A stretch of 64,000 nt of DNA from G963556115 sp963675945. GTDB lineage: Bacteria; Planctomycetota; SZUA-567. This document shows, piece after piece, positions 55,031-63,548 of the stretch; position 1 is the first letter of the stretch, and every line of letters starts with the position of its first letter. The notes below the pieces were generated by a model. The model did no database searches, was not told where the DNA came from, and saw nothing but the letters and a program-made list of their open reading frames with translations. The stretch covers positions 1 to 64,000 of the forward strand of contig OY780932.1 in the NCBI GenBank assembly GCA_963675945.1, written 5' to 3'. Made by a program: the position numbers and the translations under genes.

Positions 55031-55396
55031 CTACTGTAAATACGGCTGCATCACCTTAGCGGCTCCACCTGTCTCCAGCTCATTCTTACCAAAACCGCGT
55101 ACCGCACCGGCAGCGACCGCGCGCTGCTGATAATCTTCAAAACCTGATACCAGCATTACGGGTATATCTTTCAGTTTTTCATCCGCCTGCATAGCCTTAA
55201 TAAAATCAATTCCACCATCTTCATTATACCCAAATACTCTATTGGGCAGAACCAGTGCAAACTCACCCGTACGCAGCTTATCCAACCCACCTTCATGATT
55301 AAAAGCCCCTTCATACCCTGCTTCCAGAGAATTCAGAACCTTTTCTATCCGACTGGTGTCGGGTCCACAATGCGCAACCAACAATACTTTTTTCAT
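55031..55396 (-). CDS. Degenerate receiver-domain protein lacking the phospho-acceptor Asp
   Basis: A 121-residue protein whose start at 55396 follows a perfect AGGAGG. The fold pattern is that of a CheY-like receiver: KKVLLVAH as strand 1, FALVLPNRVFG as strand 3, IPVMLVSGFED as strand 4, and GFGKNEL with the conserved Lys. The acidic pair after strand 1 is missing (HCGPD), and the acceptor position holds Asn (LPN). It therefore cannot be phosphorylated in the usual way and is a pseudo-receiver. It diverges from the glycosyltransferase gene by 95 bases. Confidence 0.7.
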   Translation of the reverse strand: MKKVLLVAHCGPDTSRIEKVLNSLEAGYEGAFNHEGGLDKLRTGEFALVLPNRVFGYNEDGGIDFIKAMQADEKLKDIPVMLVSGFEDYQQRAVAAGAVRGFGKNELETGGAAKVMQPYLQ

Positions 55397-55491
55397 AATT
55401 ACCTCCTGTTTTTTATCCAGCAAATCACTATCATATATTGTATATATTTTAAATCTCCAGTCATTCATTAAATCAACTATCAAGGAAAAAT

Positions 55492-56217
55492 ATGTACGAT
55501 TTCAACCCAACCTTGTCAATTATTATTCCAGCGCACAACGAGTCATCAGCCATTGCCACAACCATCACCTCCATCCAGAATAATACTATCCATTATCCCT
55601 ATGAGATCATTATCGCCTGTAATGGCTGCAACGACGACACCGCAGATATTGCCCGTAATTATAAGGTAAGAGTAATTGAATCCGAAGAAGCAGGAATGTC
55701 ATTCGGGAAGAATTTTGGTGCAGCGGCCGCGACAAACGATTTTTTAATCTTTGTCGATGCCGATACAATACTCCCCCCCGGAGCAATCGCTAAATATCTG
55801 GAGACTATTGCCCGACGCTGTAAAAATCCTGAGAAGATAATTGGGACTGTTGCCGGAGCGCCAGCAAAAGGAGGTCTGGTAGTAAAGTTTTGCTTCCTAC
55901 TGGCCAACTACTTTGCCGGCGGCAAAAAGGTGCACGCTCCAGGCGGAGTCATGCTCATCAATAAAAGCATATTTACCAAGATTGGCGGGTTTAACGAATC
56001 ACTCCCGCAAGGAACCAGTACCGATCTTATCATGCGGGCTATTGCTGCCGGAGCCGAGTACATCCTGCTGCATAGTCCTAGAGCCATAACCTCTATCCGC
56101 CGCTTCGAAAAGAAGGGTATTATCCGGCAGATGCTCGACTGGCGCAAAAACCACGCCCATATGCGCAATGGTGAATACAGTAAGGTTGAGAAAAAAGACT
56201 ACAAGGTAATCAGATAA
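55492..56217 (+). CDS. Family 2 glycosyltransferase
   Basis: A 241-residue GT-A fold enzyme. The N-terminal LSIIIPAHNESSAIATTI is the nucleotide-sugar binding start, the metal-binding DxD is in IFVDADTILP, and an acceptor-site segment is GGFNESLPQGTSTDLIMRA. A hydrophobic stretch (VVKFCFLLANYFAGG) could associate with the membrane, but there is no true transmembrane tail. It probably transfers a sugar to a lipid or surface glycan; donor and acceptor are unknown. It converges with the metallophosphoesterase gene. Confidence 0.87.
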   Translation: MYDFNPTLSIIIPAHNESSAIATTITSIQNNTIHYPYEIIIACNGCNDDTADIARNYKVRVIESEEAGMSFGKNFGAAAATNDFLIFVDADTILPPGAIAKYLETIARRCKNPEKIIGTVAGAPAKGGLVVKFCFLLANYFAGGKKVHAPGGVMLINKSIFTKIGGFNESLPQGTSTDLIMRAIAAGAEYILLHSPRAITSIRRFEKKGIIRQMLDWRKNHAHMRNGEYSKVEKKDYKVIR

Positions 56218-56239
56218 AACTCAACACGCTACTAACGGC

Positions 56240-57055
56240 CTACATCGCCATAGAAGGGCAGAGATTATCAACTTCACGTATAGAATCAGGAGCAACATCA
56301 AAGAGTCGTATCAGTCCGCTGTCACTTATACAACCTGAACAAAACTGTTCAATATTATTCGGCAGAAGATTCTTAAACGGTCTATGTATATGCCCGCAGA
56401 GATAGCTGGAAACTTTATAACGTTCCAATAATTCAATCACTTTTTCCGCACCTCGAAGCTCCATATAGTGGGGCAGAAAATTATTGTTTTCGCCGACAAG
56501 CGGAAAATGTCCAAATGCCATCTTCTGTAAAGCAGAATCCGCATACTTCTTGAGCCGGTCTTCAAAATCAAGCAAGCCATTATCTGTAATCTTACCCCAG
56601 CATCTGAACGGTGGAGTAGGCACAGCCCCTTCCAGGTGGTACAATTCCAGATCTTTTACTCGATACACCCCTGACTCAATCTCACTATCCAGGCAAAGCG
56701 GACGGATATGCTTATTGAAGGCTGCTGATATTTTGTTGGACTTACGATAGTGATCATGATTACCTTTGATGGTAATGATCGGAATATGTCTATCAGTGAG
56801 CGGCTTCATAATCTCAGCATAGCTCTCATAATCACGACTATATGCAAGCTGGCTAATATCCCCGGTAACCACCAGAGCATCAATCTCGCTTTCAAGCAAC
56901 AATTCAACAGACTTATACACCCTGCTGACACAGATTTTTTTACGTCGATACATCAGCCAATTGAAGAGACCGATAAACTGCTTGAAATTTCTCACCTGTA
57001 AGTACGAAAACACTGTAGACATCAAATGAACGTCGGAAATATGAGCAAGTCGCAT
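56240..57055 (-). CDS. Calcineurin-like metallophosphoesterase
   Basis: A 271-residue dimetal phosphoesterase. The ATG at 57055 follows AAAGGTGA and starts MRLAHISDVHL; an in-frame start at 57139 is less likely. Metal ligands are in ISDVHL, ALVVTGDIS, TIKGNHDHY, FGHFPL and LCGHIHRPF. The protein is of the single-domain 3',5'-cyclic nucleotide phosphodiesterase/UDP-diacylglucosamine hydrolase superfamily, without signal peptide. The substrate is unknown. Confidence 0.9.
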   Translation of the reverse strand: MRLAHISDVHLMSTVFSYLQVRNFKQFIGLFNWLMYRRKKICVSRVYKSVELLLESEIDALVVTGDISQLAYSRDYESYAEIMKPLTDRHIPIITIKGNHDHYRKSNKISAAFNKHIRPLCLDSEIESGVYRVKDLELYHLEGAVPTPPFRCWGKITDNGLLDFEDRLKKYADSALQKMAFGHFPLVGENNNFLPHYMELRGAEKVIELLERYKVSSYLCGHIHRPFKNLLPNNIEQFCSGCISDSGLIRLFDVAPDSIREVDNLCPSMAM

Positions 57056-57264
57056 AATCTTCACCTTTTTTGAAAAGCCATTATGAATAAACCCAACTAC
57101 AATTAACCAACAACCAACACTAGTATTAACTTCATTCACCGACTACAGCGCCAATTTTACTAATCTACATTAGACAAGACAATAGGCTAACTATAAAAAC
57201 ACAATAATATCATACTACTAAAATATAATTTTTTCACTATATATCTAATTTTTTTAGGTATTAC

Positions 57265-57293
57265 TAACAAAAAAACCCCTATAATAGAGGTTT
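57265..57293 (-). terminator. Terminator of the HAD hydrolase gene
   Basis: AAACCCCT (57273-57280) pairs with AGAGGTTT (57286-57293) with one G-U on the minus strand and a 5-base loop, followed there by a T run (57269-57275). It lies 34 bases after the stop. Confidence 0.65.
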
Positions 57294-57326
57294 CATACTC
57301 AAAAACACAATTGATATTAACGTATA

Positions 57327-57926
57327 TCAATCCAGACAGAGACCGCGTCGCCCAAACTCAAGGATCAACTCATCCCTGCCCTTGAATAAAATAGCCTCCA
57401 TACCGAATTCTCTTGCCCCTTGAATATTCTGCGGCAGATCATCTACAAACAGACACCGCTGCGGACTCACCCCAACCGAAGAGACTGCGGCGGCAAAAGC
57501 CTGCTGATCAGGCTTCATCACCCCGATATTATAACTCAAAACCGGTTTGCCAAAGGTACTTTTCACCCACTCAAAACTATCGCAGATTGTACGCCAGTGC
57601 AATGGATCGGTATCAGACAACAACCCTAACTTATAGTGACCGGCCAGAGCAGCAACCAATTCCTGCATCCCTTCCATCTCTAGAAAGATATTACACCACA
57701 AAGCTGAAAATTCTGTAAAACTCAACTCCAGATTATACTTGGAACTTGCCCGCCGATAAAACTCCTGCGGCTCAATAAAGCCTGATGAATAAGCAATAAA
57801 ATCCTTGTCGGCAGCGAGCCTGCTTATTCTTTCCGGCGAGCTTACCCCTACCGCACCGAGTAACCCTCGAGAGAAATCTATATCCACCAGCACCCGCCCA
57901 AGATCAAAAATCACCGCTTCAATCAT
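57327..57926 (-). CDS. HAD-superfamily hydrolase (YihX-like)
   Basis: A 199-residue HAD-IA phosphatase. Motif I reads VIFDLGRVLVDIDFS, the FDLGxV(L/I)VDID form shared with the alpha-glucose-1-phosphatase YihX, in which the second catalytic Asp is replaced by Gly. Motif II is LLSDTDPLHW, motif III VMKPDQQAF with its Lys, and motif IV FVDDLPQNIQGA. A sugar phosphate is the likely substrate. It follows the lipoprotein gene by 21 bases and is probably co-transcribed with it. Confidence 0.88.
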   Translation of the reverse strand: MIEAVIFDLGRVLVDIDFSRGLLGAVGVSSPERISRLAADKDFIAYSSGFIEPQEFYRRASSKYNLELSFTEFSALWCNIFLEMEGMQELVAALAGHYKLGLLSDTDPLHWRTICDSFEWVKSTFGKPVLSYNIGVMKPDQQAFAAAVSSVGVSPQRCLFVDDLPQNIQGAREFGMEAILFKGRDELILEFGRRGLCLD

Positions 57927-57947
57927 ACCGCTCTCAATTCTAACCTA

Positions 57948-58679
57948 TCAGTCTTCCAAGGCATCAGATGGATGCGTAAATACCGGCGCCGGCACGATCT
58001 TCGAACTCCTGGACGGCGTAACCGAACCTGTCCCCGGATTTACTTCAAGCGGCTGAAAATAGCTACCGGAGGTCTGCTGGGAACGAGGAATCGCATCATC
58101 TTCAATAATTATAGTACTGCTTCTTGCCGGCGGCAACTCCGGTTCAATATTTATGAGTTCATCTGTAGTATTTATCTCTTCGACGACTGTTTCTGTAGGA
58201 GTCTGCCGATAGACGGCAGTCTTCTGCACCGGCTCGGCAACGGTTACCATCTCATCAACCTCCTCTAGTTGATTCTCCTTTCGTCGCTGCAGCTTTTCGT
58301 CAGTCTGCACATAAACATCGTCATACTCATCTATTATTTCAAAGGTACCGTCAAAGTCTTCATCAATTTTAGTAACCAGCAATATTCCGCTTTCAGGATC
58401 AAATTTACGGCTTTTATCGACCACCCCGTCAAAGTTCAGATCCTCATCGATTCTTACTAACACACCATTGATATAGAATTTCCAGACATCATCAATGCCG
58501 TTATTCCGGGTAGATATAGATTCAGAACTCAACATTCCGTTGGTATAATAAGTTGTTTTCTCAGTATCAGCCCCCACTCTTTCGGTCTTCATAGCAAAGA
58601 TCTCGGGTTCAGGTTCGCACCCGCCGAGCAAGACAATAGAGAACAGAATACATATCATAAACGCGCAAACAAATCGCAT
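57948..58679 (-). CDS. Lipoprotein with calcium-loop-like acidic repeats
   Basis: A 243-residue lipoprotein with signal peptide MRFVCAFMICILFSIVLL and lipobox LGGC (Cys21). The N-terminal half has repeated short motifs: YYTNGMLSSESI, FYINGVLVRIDEDLNFDGVVDK and VTKIDEDFDGTFEI. The DxDxxxDG pattern resembles EF-hand or dockerin calcium loops, and the NG repeats resemble antidote-type beta repeats. The C-terminal half is Pro/Thr/Glu rich and probably unstructured. The function is unknown. It heads a two-gene unit with the HAD hydrolase. Confidence 0.75.
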   Translation of the reverse strand: MRFVCAFMICILFSIVLLGGCEPEPEIFAMKTERVGADTEKTTYYTNGMLSSESISTRNNGIDDVWKFYINGVLVRIDEDLNFDGVVDKSRKFDPESGILLVTKIDEDFDGTFEIIDEYDDVYVQTDEKLQRRKENQLEEVDEMVTVAEPVQKTAVYRQTPTETVVEEINTTDELINIEPELPPARSSTIIIEDDAIPRSQQTSGSYFQPLEVNPGTGSVTPSRSSKIVPAPVFTHPSDALED

Positions 58680-58817
58680 ATCAATTTTCCTTTATTATTC
58701 ACACTACAGAACAATACCATATATTATAGTAATTTCATCGGTTTTTTTATACTTAAAATTAAATCTTTTTCGCAATTATAGCGCCTACAACTCCAATCCA
58801 AAATTATATTTAACATA

Positions 58818-58845
58818 TTGCATCGACTATAAAATACTGTATTAT
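58818..58845 (+). promoter_or_regulatory. Sigma-70-type promoter of ilvC
   Basis: TTGCAT (58818-58823) and TATTAT (58840-58845) are separated by 16 bases, 65-92 bases upstream of the start at 58910. No T-box or leader-peptide attenuator is visible. Confidence 0.5.
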
Positions 58846-58909
58846 TAATAGTCAATCATTACAATTAAACATCTTATACAGCTGGATATAAATGAAAAGG
58901 AAATTAATT

Positions 58910-59917
58910 ATGGCAACTATGTATTATGAGAAAGATGTAGATCGTTCTGCACTCGAAGGCAAGACAATTGCTATCATCGGTTACGGCTCACAAGGTCACG
59001 CCCACGCCCAGAATCTTCGCGACTCAGGTTTCAATGTTATTATTGCCAACCGCCCGGGAAGTGCCAACGCCAAGCTTGCTGAAGAGCATGGCTTCCACGT
59101 TCATAGCGCTTCTGAAGCAGCTCAGAAAGCCGATGTCATCATGATTCTCATGCCGGATGAGGTACAGGCAAGTGTATACAAGAATGACATCGAGCCACAT
59201 CTCGAAGCCGGAAACATGCTCATGTTTGCGCATGGTTTTAATATTCACTTTGGTCAGATCACCCCACCTGCAAATGTTGATGTTGCCATGATTGCTCCCA
59301 AAGGGCCAGGTCACCTGGTACGGAGCGAATACGAGAAGGGTGGTGGTGTTGCCTGCCTGATCGCGATCTATCAGGACGCCTCTGGACAAGCCAAGCAGAA
59401 GGCTCTCGCCTACGGCCTGGGTGTTGGCGGCGCTAGAGCCGGTATCATTGAGACAACCTTCAAGGAAGAGACCGAAACCGACCTCTTCGGCGAGCAGACA
59501 GTTCTCTGTGGCGGTGCCTCAGAACTTATCCGCGCCGGTTTTGAGACTATGGTTGAAGCTGGCTATCAGCCTGAGATCGCTTATTTCGAAGTTCTCCACG
59601 AACTCAAGCTTATCGTTGACCTCTTCTATCAGGGCGGTATCAGCTACATGAACTACTCTGTATCCAACACCGCTGAATACGGCGGTCAGTCTCGTGGTCC
59701 GCGTGTTGTTAACGAGACCTCACGCCAAGCCATGCGTGAAGCGCTCGAAGAGATTCAGAACGGTTCTTTCGCCCGTGAATATCTCTGCGAATGCATGGTC
59801 AACCAACCGGTAATCAAAAAACTGCGTGACCGTGATGACAACAGTCTCCTGGAGATAACCGGCAAAAAGCTGCGTTCCATGATGCCATTTGTCAATCCAA
59901 AGGAAGTAAAGAAATAG
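58910..59917 (+). CDS. ilvC: Ketol-acid reductoisomerase
   Basis: A 335-residue class I (short) enzyme of branched-chain amino acid synthesis that isomerises and reduces acetolactate with NAD(P)H. The start at 58910 follows AAGGAAATTAATT and begins MATMYYEKDVD; an in-frame ATG at 58892 has no RBS. The dinucleotide site is IAIIGYGSQGHAHAQNLRDS. The metal-binding part has GARAGIIETTFKEETETDLF and GISYMNYSVSNTAEYGG. It is monocistronic, with ilvB/ilvN/leu genes absent from the neighbourhood. Confidence 0.98.
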   Translation: MATMYYEKDVDRSALEGKTIAIIGYGSQGHAHAQNLRDSGFNVIIANRPGSANAKLAEEHGFHVHSASEAAQKADVIMILMPDEVQASVYKNDIEPHLEAGNMLMFAHGFNIHFGQITPPANVDVAMIAPKGPGHLVRSEYEKGGGVACLIAIYQDASGQAKQKALAYGLGVGGARAGIIETTFKEETETDLFGEQTVLCGGASELIRAGFETMVEAGYQPEIAYFEVLHELKLIVDLFYQGGISYMNYSVSNTAEYGGQSRGPRVVNETSRQAMREALEEIQNGSFAREYLCECMVNQPVIKKLRDRDDNSLLEITGKKLRSMMPFVNPKEVKK

Positions 59918-59975
59918 AGTGGTCACTGTTTGAGCATAAACCTTAGATGAGACTTAGCGCTTGATTTTATTTTAT

Positions 59976-60010
59976 ATGAGGCAGCAGGAGAATATCTCCT
60001 GCTGCCTCAT
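59976..60010. terminator. Bidirectional terminator between ilvC and lptD
   Basis: Perfect 16-base arms (59976-59991 and 59995-60010) with a 3-base loop between the convergent ilvC and lptD genes. It lacks a long T run but is very stable. Confidence 0.8.
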
Positions 60011-60114
60011 TAAATTCTATCTACATCCCAAGACGACGATAAAGCAACATTATTCCAAGTACAAAATTCACTTATACACACAGAACACATACAGCGATCA
60101 ATAATTAAAAACCA

Positions 60115-62790
60115 TCAATCCCACGCCGGAGTATCCGCATTATAACCTGGGTCATCCCGCTTCATCTTCTCTGGAACCGGGTTAGCATAACGTCCATAGT
60201 TATCATCAAAGCCCTGTGCCGTACCGCCATCGGGCGTCCGCTGAATTCCCAGCCAACCCTTTGGAGTCAGATTAACAAAGAAGTTAAAATTATTATTATC
60301 CAGGTGATTAATAACCGCACTCACCGACAACTCCATGGTATCAAAATCTCTGATCAACCCAATACGCTGTTTCTGTATACCGCTATCTGTGCCATCATGC
60401 CAGATTCCGGTGACATCATCCATATACCCCCCCACCTGATTCCACTGATAAGATATAGCATACTCCAGAGAGTAATGGCTTTGCTTATTCCAGAGCTGGG
60501 TTCTGAGCGCAGCAGTCGTAATATTTGACTCACCGATATCACGCCCGTCAAAATAGCCAAACGCCGTGCTATACGGTACGGTATAACCGGAGTCATATAC
60601 ATGATTAATATAACCTCTGAGCTTGGAACTGAACCAGTAATCGGCACCTATTGTTGCTGTATTAACCCGCTCTGCCGCAAAACTGTACACCGCATTGCCG
60701 AAGAAGCTCAAACTCTCGATAGGATATATCGCCCCATCGACAACCAGGTCTTTACCGATATTATCATTGTTGTACTTCTCGGCCTCTCTACCATCGAGCA
60801 GGACACCACCCTTGAGGTTGAGTCTGGCCAGACGCCTAGTCCCGCCCCCCTTGGTCTTGGTATCGAACTGCTGATACAGATTGAATTCGAGCGAATGGGA
60901 TTTGCGATAATTATCAATATCATCCAGATAGTAAAGCTCTGAACGATTGGTCACTGGCTCCTCATTCCCGATCAAGCTCAGCGTCGGTTCGAACATATGC
61001 CGCACAGAATCGAAATTACCGAAGAAGCGTGTAGAAAAATCAATCCCCCAGACCGCCGCCGCATTGAATTTTCCGCCATCTGTTGAGTTATAATCACCAT
61101 TATAACCTTCACTATAGCCGGCGAGAAAACCGCCGGCATGCGGACGCACAGTCAATACCTTCAGATCGATGGGCACGCTCAACTCGGAGAGATTGTATAT
61201 ACGCCCAATCCAAGGGGTAGAGCCGTTGGTAGTCATCCTGAAATTCTGGTTCAGCAGATCGTCCCGATCGGCTTCAGACAACTGCGAGAGTTGATCATCA
61301 AACCGATGCCGGAGCAGACCGGCTCGCATATCACTCTGTAGGTATACCGGCAGTTCAAATAGCTGTAATCCCGGCAGGCTTGCCCGCCACTCCGGCATAT
61401 AATCTGTCTCTGACTGATAATCATTTATCCGTCCCTGGACAATCATCTCAGTTACAAACTGCTCACCGAGATAACGTAGAGTGGCATTGGTCTTCTCTTC
61501 TTTGAACTGTTGCCACTCGTCCATGAAGTATTCTTTCTGAAAATCCCTATCCGAGAAGTAATGCGCCTGCGCCCGAACATCGATCTCATCGGTCAGATTC
61601 TGCGTATGCCACCACTCAATCATATACCGGTTCTTGTTGCCGTATAGCCCTTCCTGATCATTATAATTAGGGTTATCCCCCCAATTATTGGCAGCGAACT
61701 GAATATCCTCATTACGCCTGGTTATATCATCCCCGTTACTGATATAGATCTCTTTGGTCCAATAACCCCGCAGATGCCCAGCCCCTCCATTACCGATCCC
61801 TTTCACACTGTAATTTATCTCACCGCCGACGCCATAACCTCTATTTGACCTGAAATCACCATCGACAAAAATAGTATCCAACTGTGCAAAGCGGACAATC
61901 TTATTACCTTCTTTATCATACTCGGGATTCTTGAACTTCCAGCCCAAGCGGTTCAACCAGTATATCCCCTGCTTGTTATCGTTACCAGCTGCAGTAGAGT
62001 AAAGCGGCCAGTCATACTGCAGATCATAGATTAGATAAGGGAAGTAAAATATCGGCACTTTACCAATTTTGATAAAGTTATGAAAAGCTTCAACCTTCTC
62101 ACCATTTCTCAAATGCACAGATTTTGACGCAATACTCCAATGTGGTCTGGCATAATTTGAAGGAGAAGCGGTTACGTTTGTCGCTTCATAATGATCCTTA
62201 GAGATCATGCGCATATCGGTAGCGGTCAGATTCATGCGCATCTTGCCTGCATCCATCTGACTACCTGTAGACCGAGAACTATCAGTCATGCTGAAGCCGC
62301 TCTGCGCACCCATGGTCGGCCTGGAGAGAGAGACATCCTTCTCTTCGACCGACTCTACAGTATTCACCGTATTATCTTCATTACGCAGCCTGATCTTACG
62401 GGCTCTACCCTTCCAGTCATTGATATCAAAATATAGTTGTTCACAATTCAGATACGCCCCCTTAGGATCCTCCACCGCCACATCCCCTTCGGCATATAGC
62501 TTATTGGTATCGGTAAAGAAGACTATATTTCTAGCACGAATTCTTCGCCCCTGAATAACCAGAGTCGCATAATCGCGCAGCAGGACGGCGTTCTTACTCG
62601 GCAGGTAATTAAGAGTACCTCCGGTTACATTGAAATTATCACCAAATACCTGGGAAAATATCCCGTCTCCTCCTGAAATTGCGGTTCCCGCTGACTGCTC
62701 CATAATAGAGTCAATACCCTCGGCACAGGCAAAAGGGATAAAACCGCCAAGAAGGATTACGAGCAAAAGGTATTTTATTCTATTCAGCAT
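60115..62790 (-). CDS. lptD: LPS-assembly protein LptD-like outer-membrane beta-barrel
   Basis: An 891-residue outer-membrane protein that inserts lipopolysaccharide into the outer leaflet. The signal peptide is residues 1-23. The N-terminal OstA/LptA-like beta-jellyroll (about 50-160) has the family pattern DYATLVIQGRRIRARNIVFF and KLYAEGDVAVEDPKG. From about residue 210 the sequence reads WSIASKSVHLRNGEKVEAFH and GKVPIFYFPYLIYDL, typical of LptD. The barrel then follows, with alternating aromatic strands to the C-terminus. Only one Cys (in YLNCEQLYFDI) is seen in the mature part, so the disulfide maturation known from E. coli LptD cannot operate. Confidence 0.88.
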   Translation of the reverse strand: MLNRIKYLLLVILLGGFIPFACAEGIDSIMEQSAGTAISGGDGIFSQVFGDNFNVTGGTLNYLPSKNAVLLRDYATLVIQGRRIRARNIVFFTDTNKLYAEGDVAVEDPKGAYLNCEQLYFDINDWKGRARKIRLRNEDNTVNTVESVEEKDVSLSRPTMGAQSGFSMTDSSRSTGSQMDAGKMRMNLTATDMRMISKDHYEATNVTASPSNYARPHWSIASKSVHLRNGEKVEAFHNFIKIGKVPIFYFPYLIYDLQYDWPLYSTAAGNDNKQGIYWLNRLGWKFKNPEYDKEGNKIVRFAQLDTIFVDGDFRSNRGYGVGGEINYSVKGIGNGGAGHLRGYWTKEIYISNGDDITRRNEDIQFAANNWGDNPNYNDQEGLYGNKNRYMIEWWHTQNLTDEIDVRAQAHYFSDRDFQKEYFMDEWQQFKEEKTNATLRYLGEQFVTEMIVQGRINDYQSETDYMPEWRASLPGLQLFELPVYLQSDMRAGLLRHRFDDQLSQLSEADRDDLLNQNFRMTTNGSTPWIGRIYNLSELSVPIDLKVLTVRPHAGGFLAGYSEGYNGDYNSTDGGKFNAAAVWGIDFSTRFFGNFDSVRHMFEPTLSLIGNEEPVTNRSELYYLDDIDNYRKSHSLEFNLYQQFDTKTKGGGTRRLARLNLKGGVLLDGREAEKYNNDNIGKDLVVDGAIYPIESLSFFGNAVYSFAAERVNTATIGADYWFSSKLRGYINHVYDSGYTVPYSTAFGYFDGRDIGESNITTAALRTQLWNKQSHYSLEYAISYQWNQVGGYMDDVTGIWHDGTDSGIQKQRIGLIRDFDTMELSVSAVINHLDNNNFNFFVNLTPKGWLGIQRTPDGGTAQGFDDNYGRYANPVPEKMKRDDPGYNADTPAWD

Positions 62791-63148
62791 GATGCGCAGC
62801 GCTCACCCTCATATTAATCACAAACCACATAACAGTCAATTACATATCGACTTACAAAGCACCAAACCTATACATAAATCCAAATTACATTATACAAACT
62901 ACCCGCCTCATTGTCAAAATAACTTTTCCAATTACTAAATTCAAAGCTATTTTGCACTTTTTTTCCTATTATCCTAATAATTACTTACTAAATATACCCC
63001 TTTCCTTTTATTTTTATTTTGAATATAATATTCAGAATAATACTATTATAAAATAACAAACGCAAAGAAGGATAATAAAAACAACTTGATAATTATTTTA
63101 TGTAACACACACAAACAACAACACAACACTTTTTTAAGGAGAAGAACC
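62791..63148. other. AT-rich intergenic region between divergent lptD and the small membrane protein gene
   Basis: About 360 bases. It has a 13-base palindrome (GAATATAATATTC) near 63020-63032 and AT-rich promoter-like DNA. The RBS AAGGAG lies before the ATG at 63149. No other gene is seen. Confidence 0.4.
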
Positions 63149-63352
63149 ATGACAGAAAGAGTAAATCACAGAATCTCAGACAGCATAACCTCTATTTCTG
63201 GCCGCCTAGCTTCAGACTCAAGACGTATGGCAGCTAGAGCCATCGCCAGAACCGCAGATTCATCTATCGTACCAACTGTAATTCTAACTGCAACAATCAG
63301 TATTCTTGCAGTAGGTATCAGAGCTTTAATGGCAGTTATCTATTTTTCCTAG
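63149..63352 (+). CDS. 67-residue small membrane protein of unknown function
   Basis: The ATG at 63149 follows AAGGAGAAGAACC. The protein has a basic amphipathic N-terminal half rich in Ser, Arg and Ala (SDSITSISGRLASDSRRMAA). One hydrophobic helix follows at about residues 41-66 (VPTVILTATISILAVGIRAL). It has no lipobox or Cys. An RBS and a U-tract terminator (63443-63470) frame a monocistronic unit, which supports real expression. The layout (soluble basic helix plus C-terminal anchor) could fit a regulatory small membrane protein. No family is recognised. Confidence 0.72.
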   Translation: MTERVNHRISDSITSISGRLASDSRRMAARAIARTADSSIVPTVILTATISILAVGIRALMAVIYFS

Positions 63353-63442
63353 ATTTTAAGCATAATTAATGTTAATTGAATCTGCTGGATACTGCTGCGA
63401 TAACTAATTTTAGACAATTACCTATTTGTTAGTACGCCAAAG

Positions 63443-63470
63443 AGCCTGAAGACTGTTCTTCAGGCTTTTT
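63443..63470 (+). terminator. Rho-independent terminator of the small membrane protein gene
   Basis: AGCCTGAAGA (63443-63452) pairs perfectly with TCTTCAGGCT (63457-63466) around a 4-base loop, followed by TTTT. Confidence 0.92.
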
Positions 63471-63548
63471 GCGCATAATTTTAGAAACTAAATGGAAATT
63501 AGGATTGATTTTTATATAATATTCTAGTTAATATGAGTAGGAGGATGA

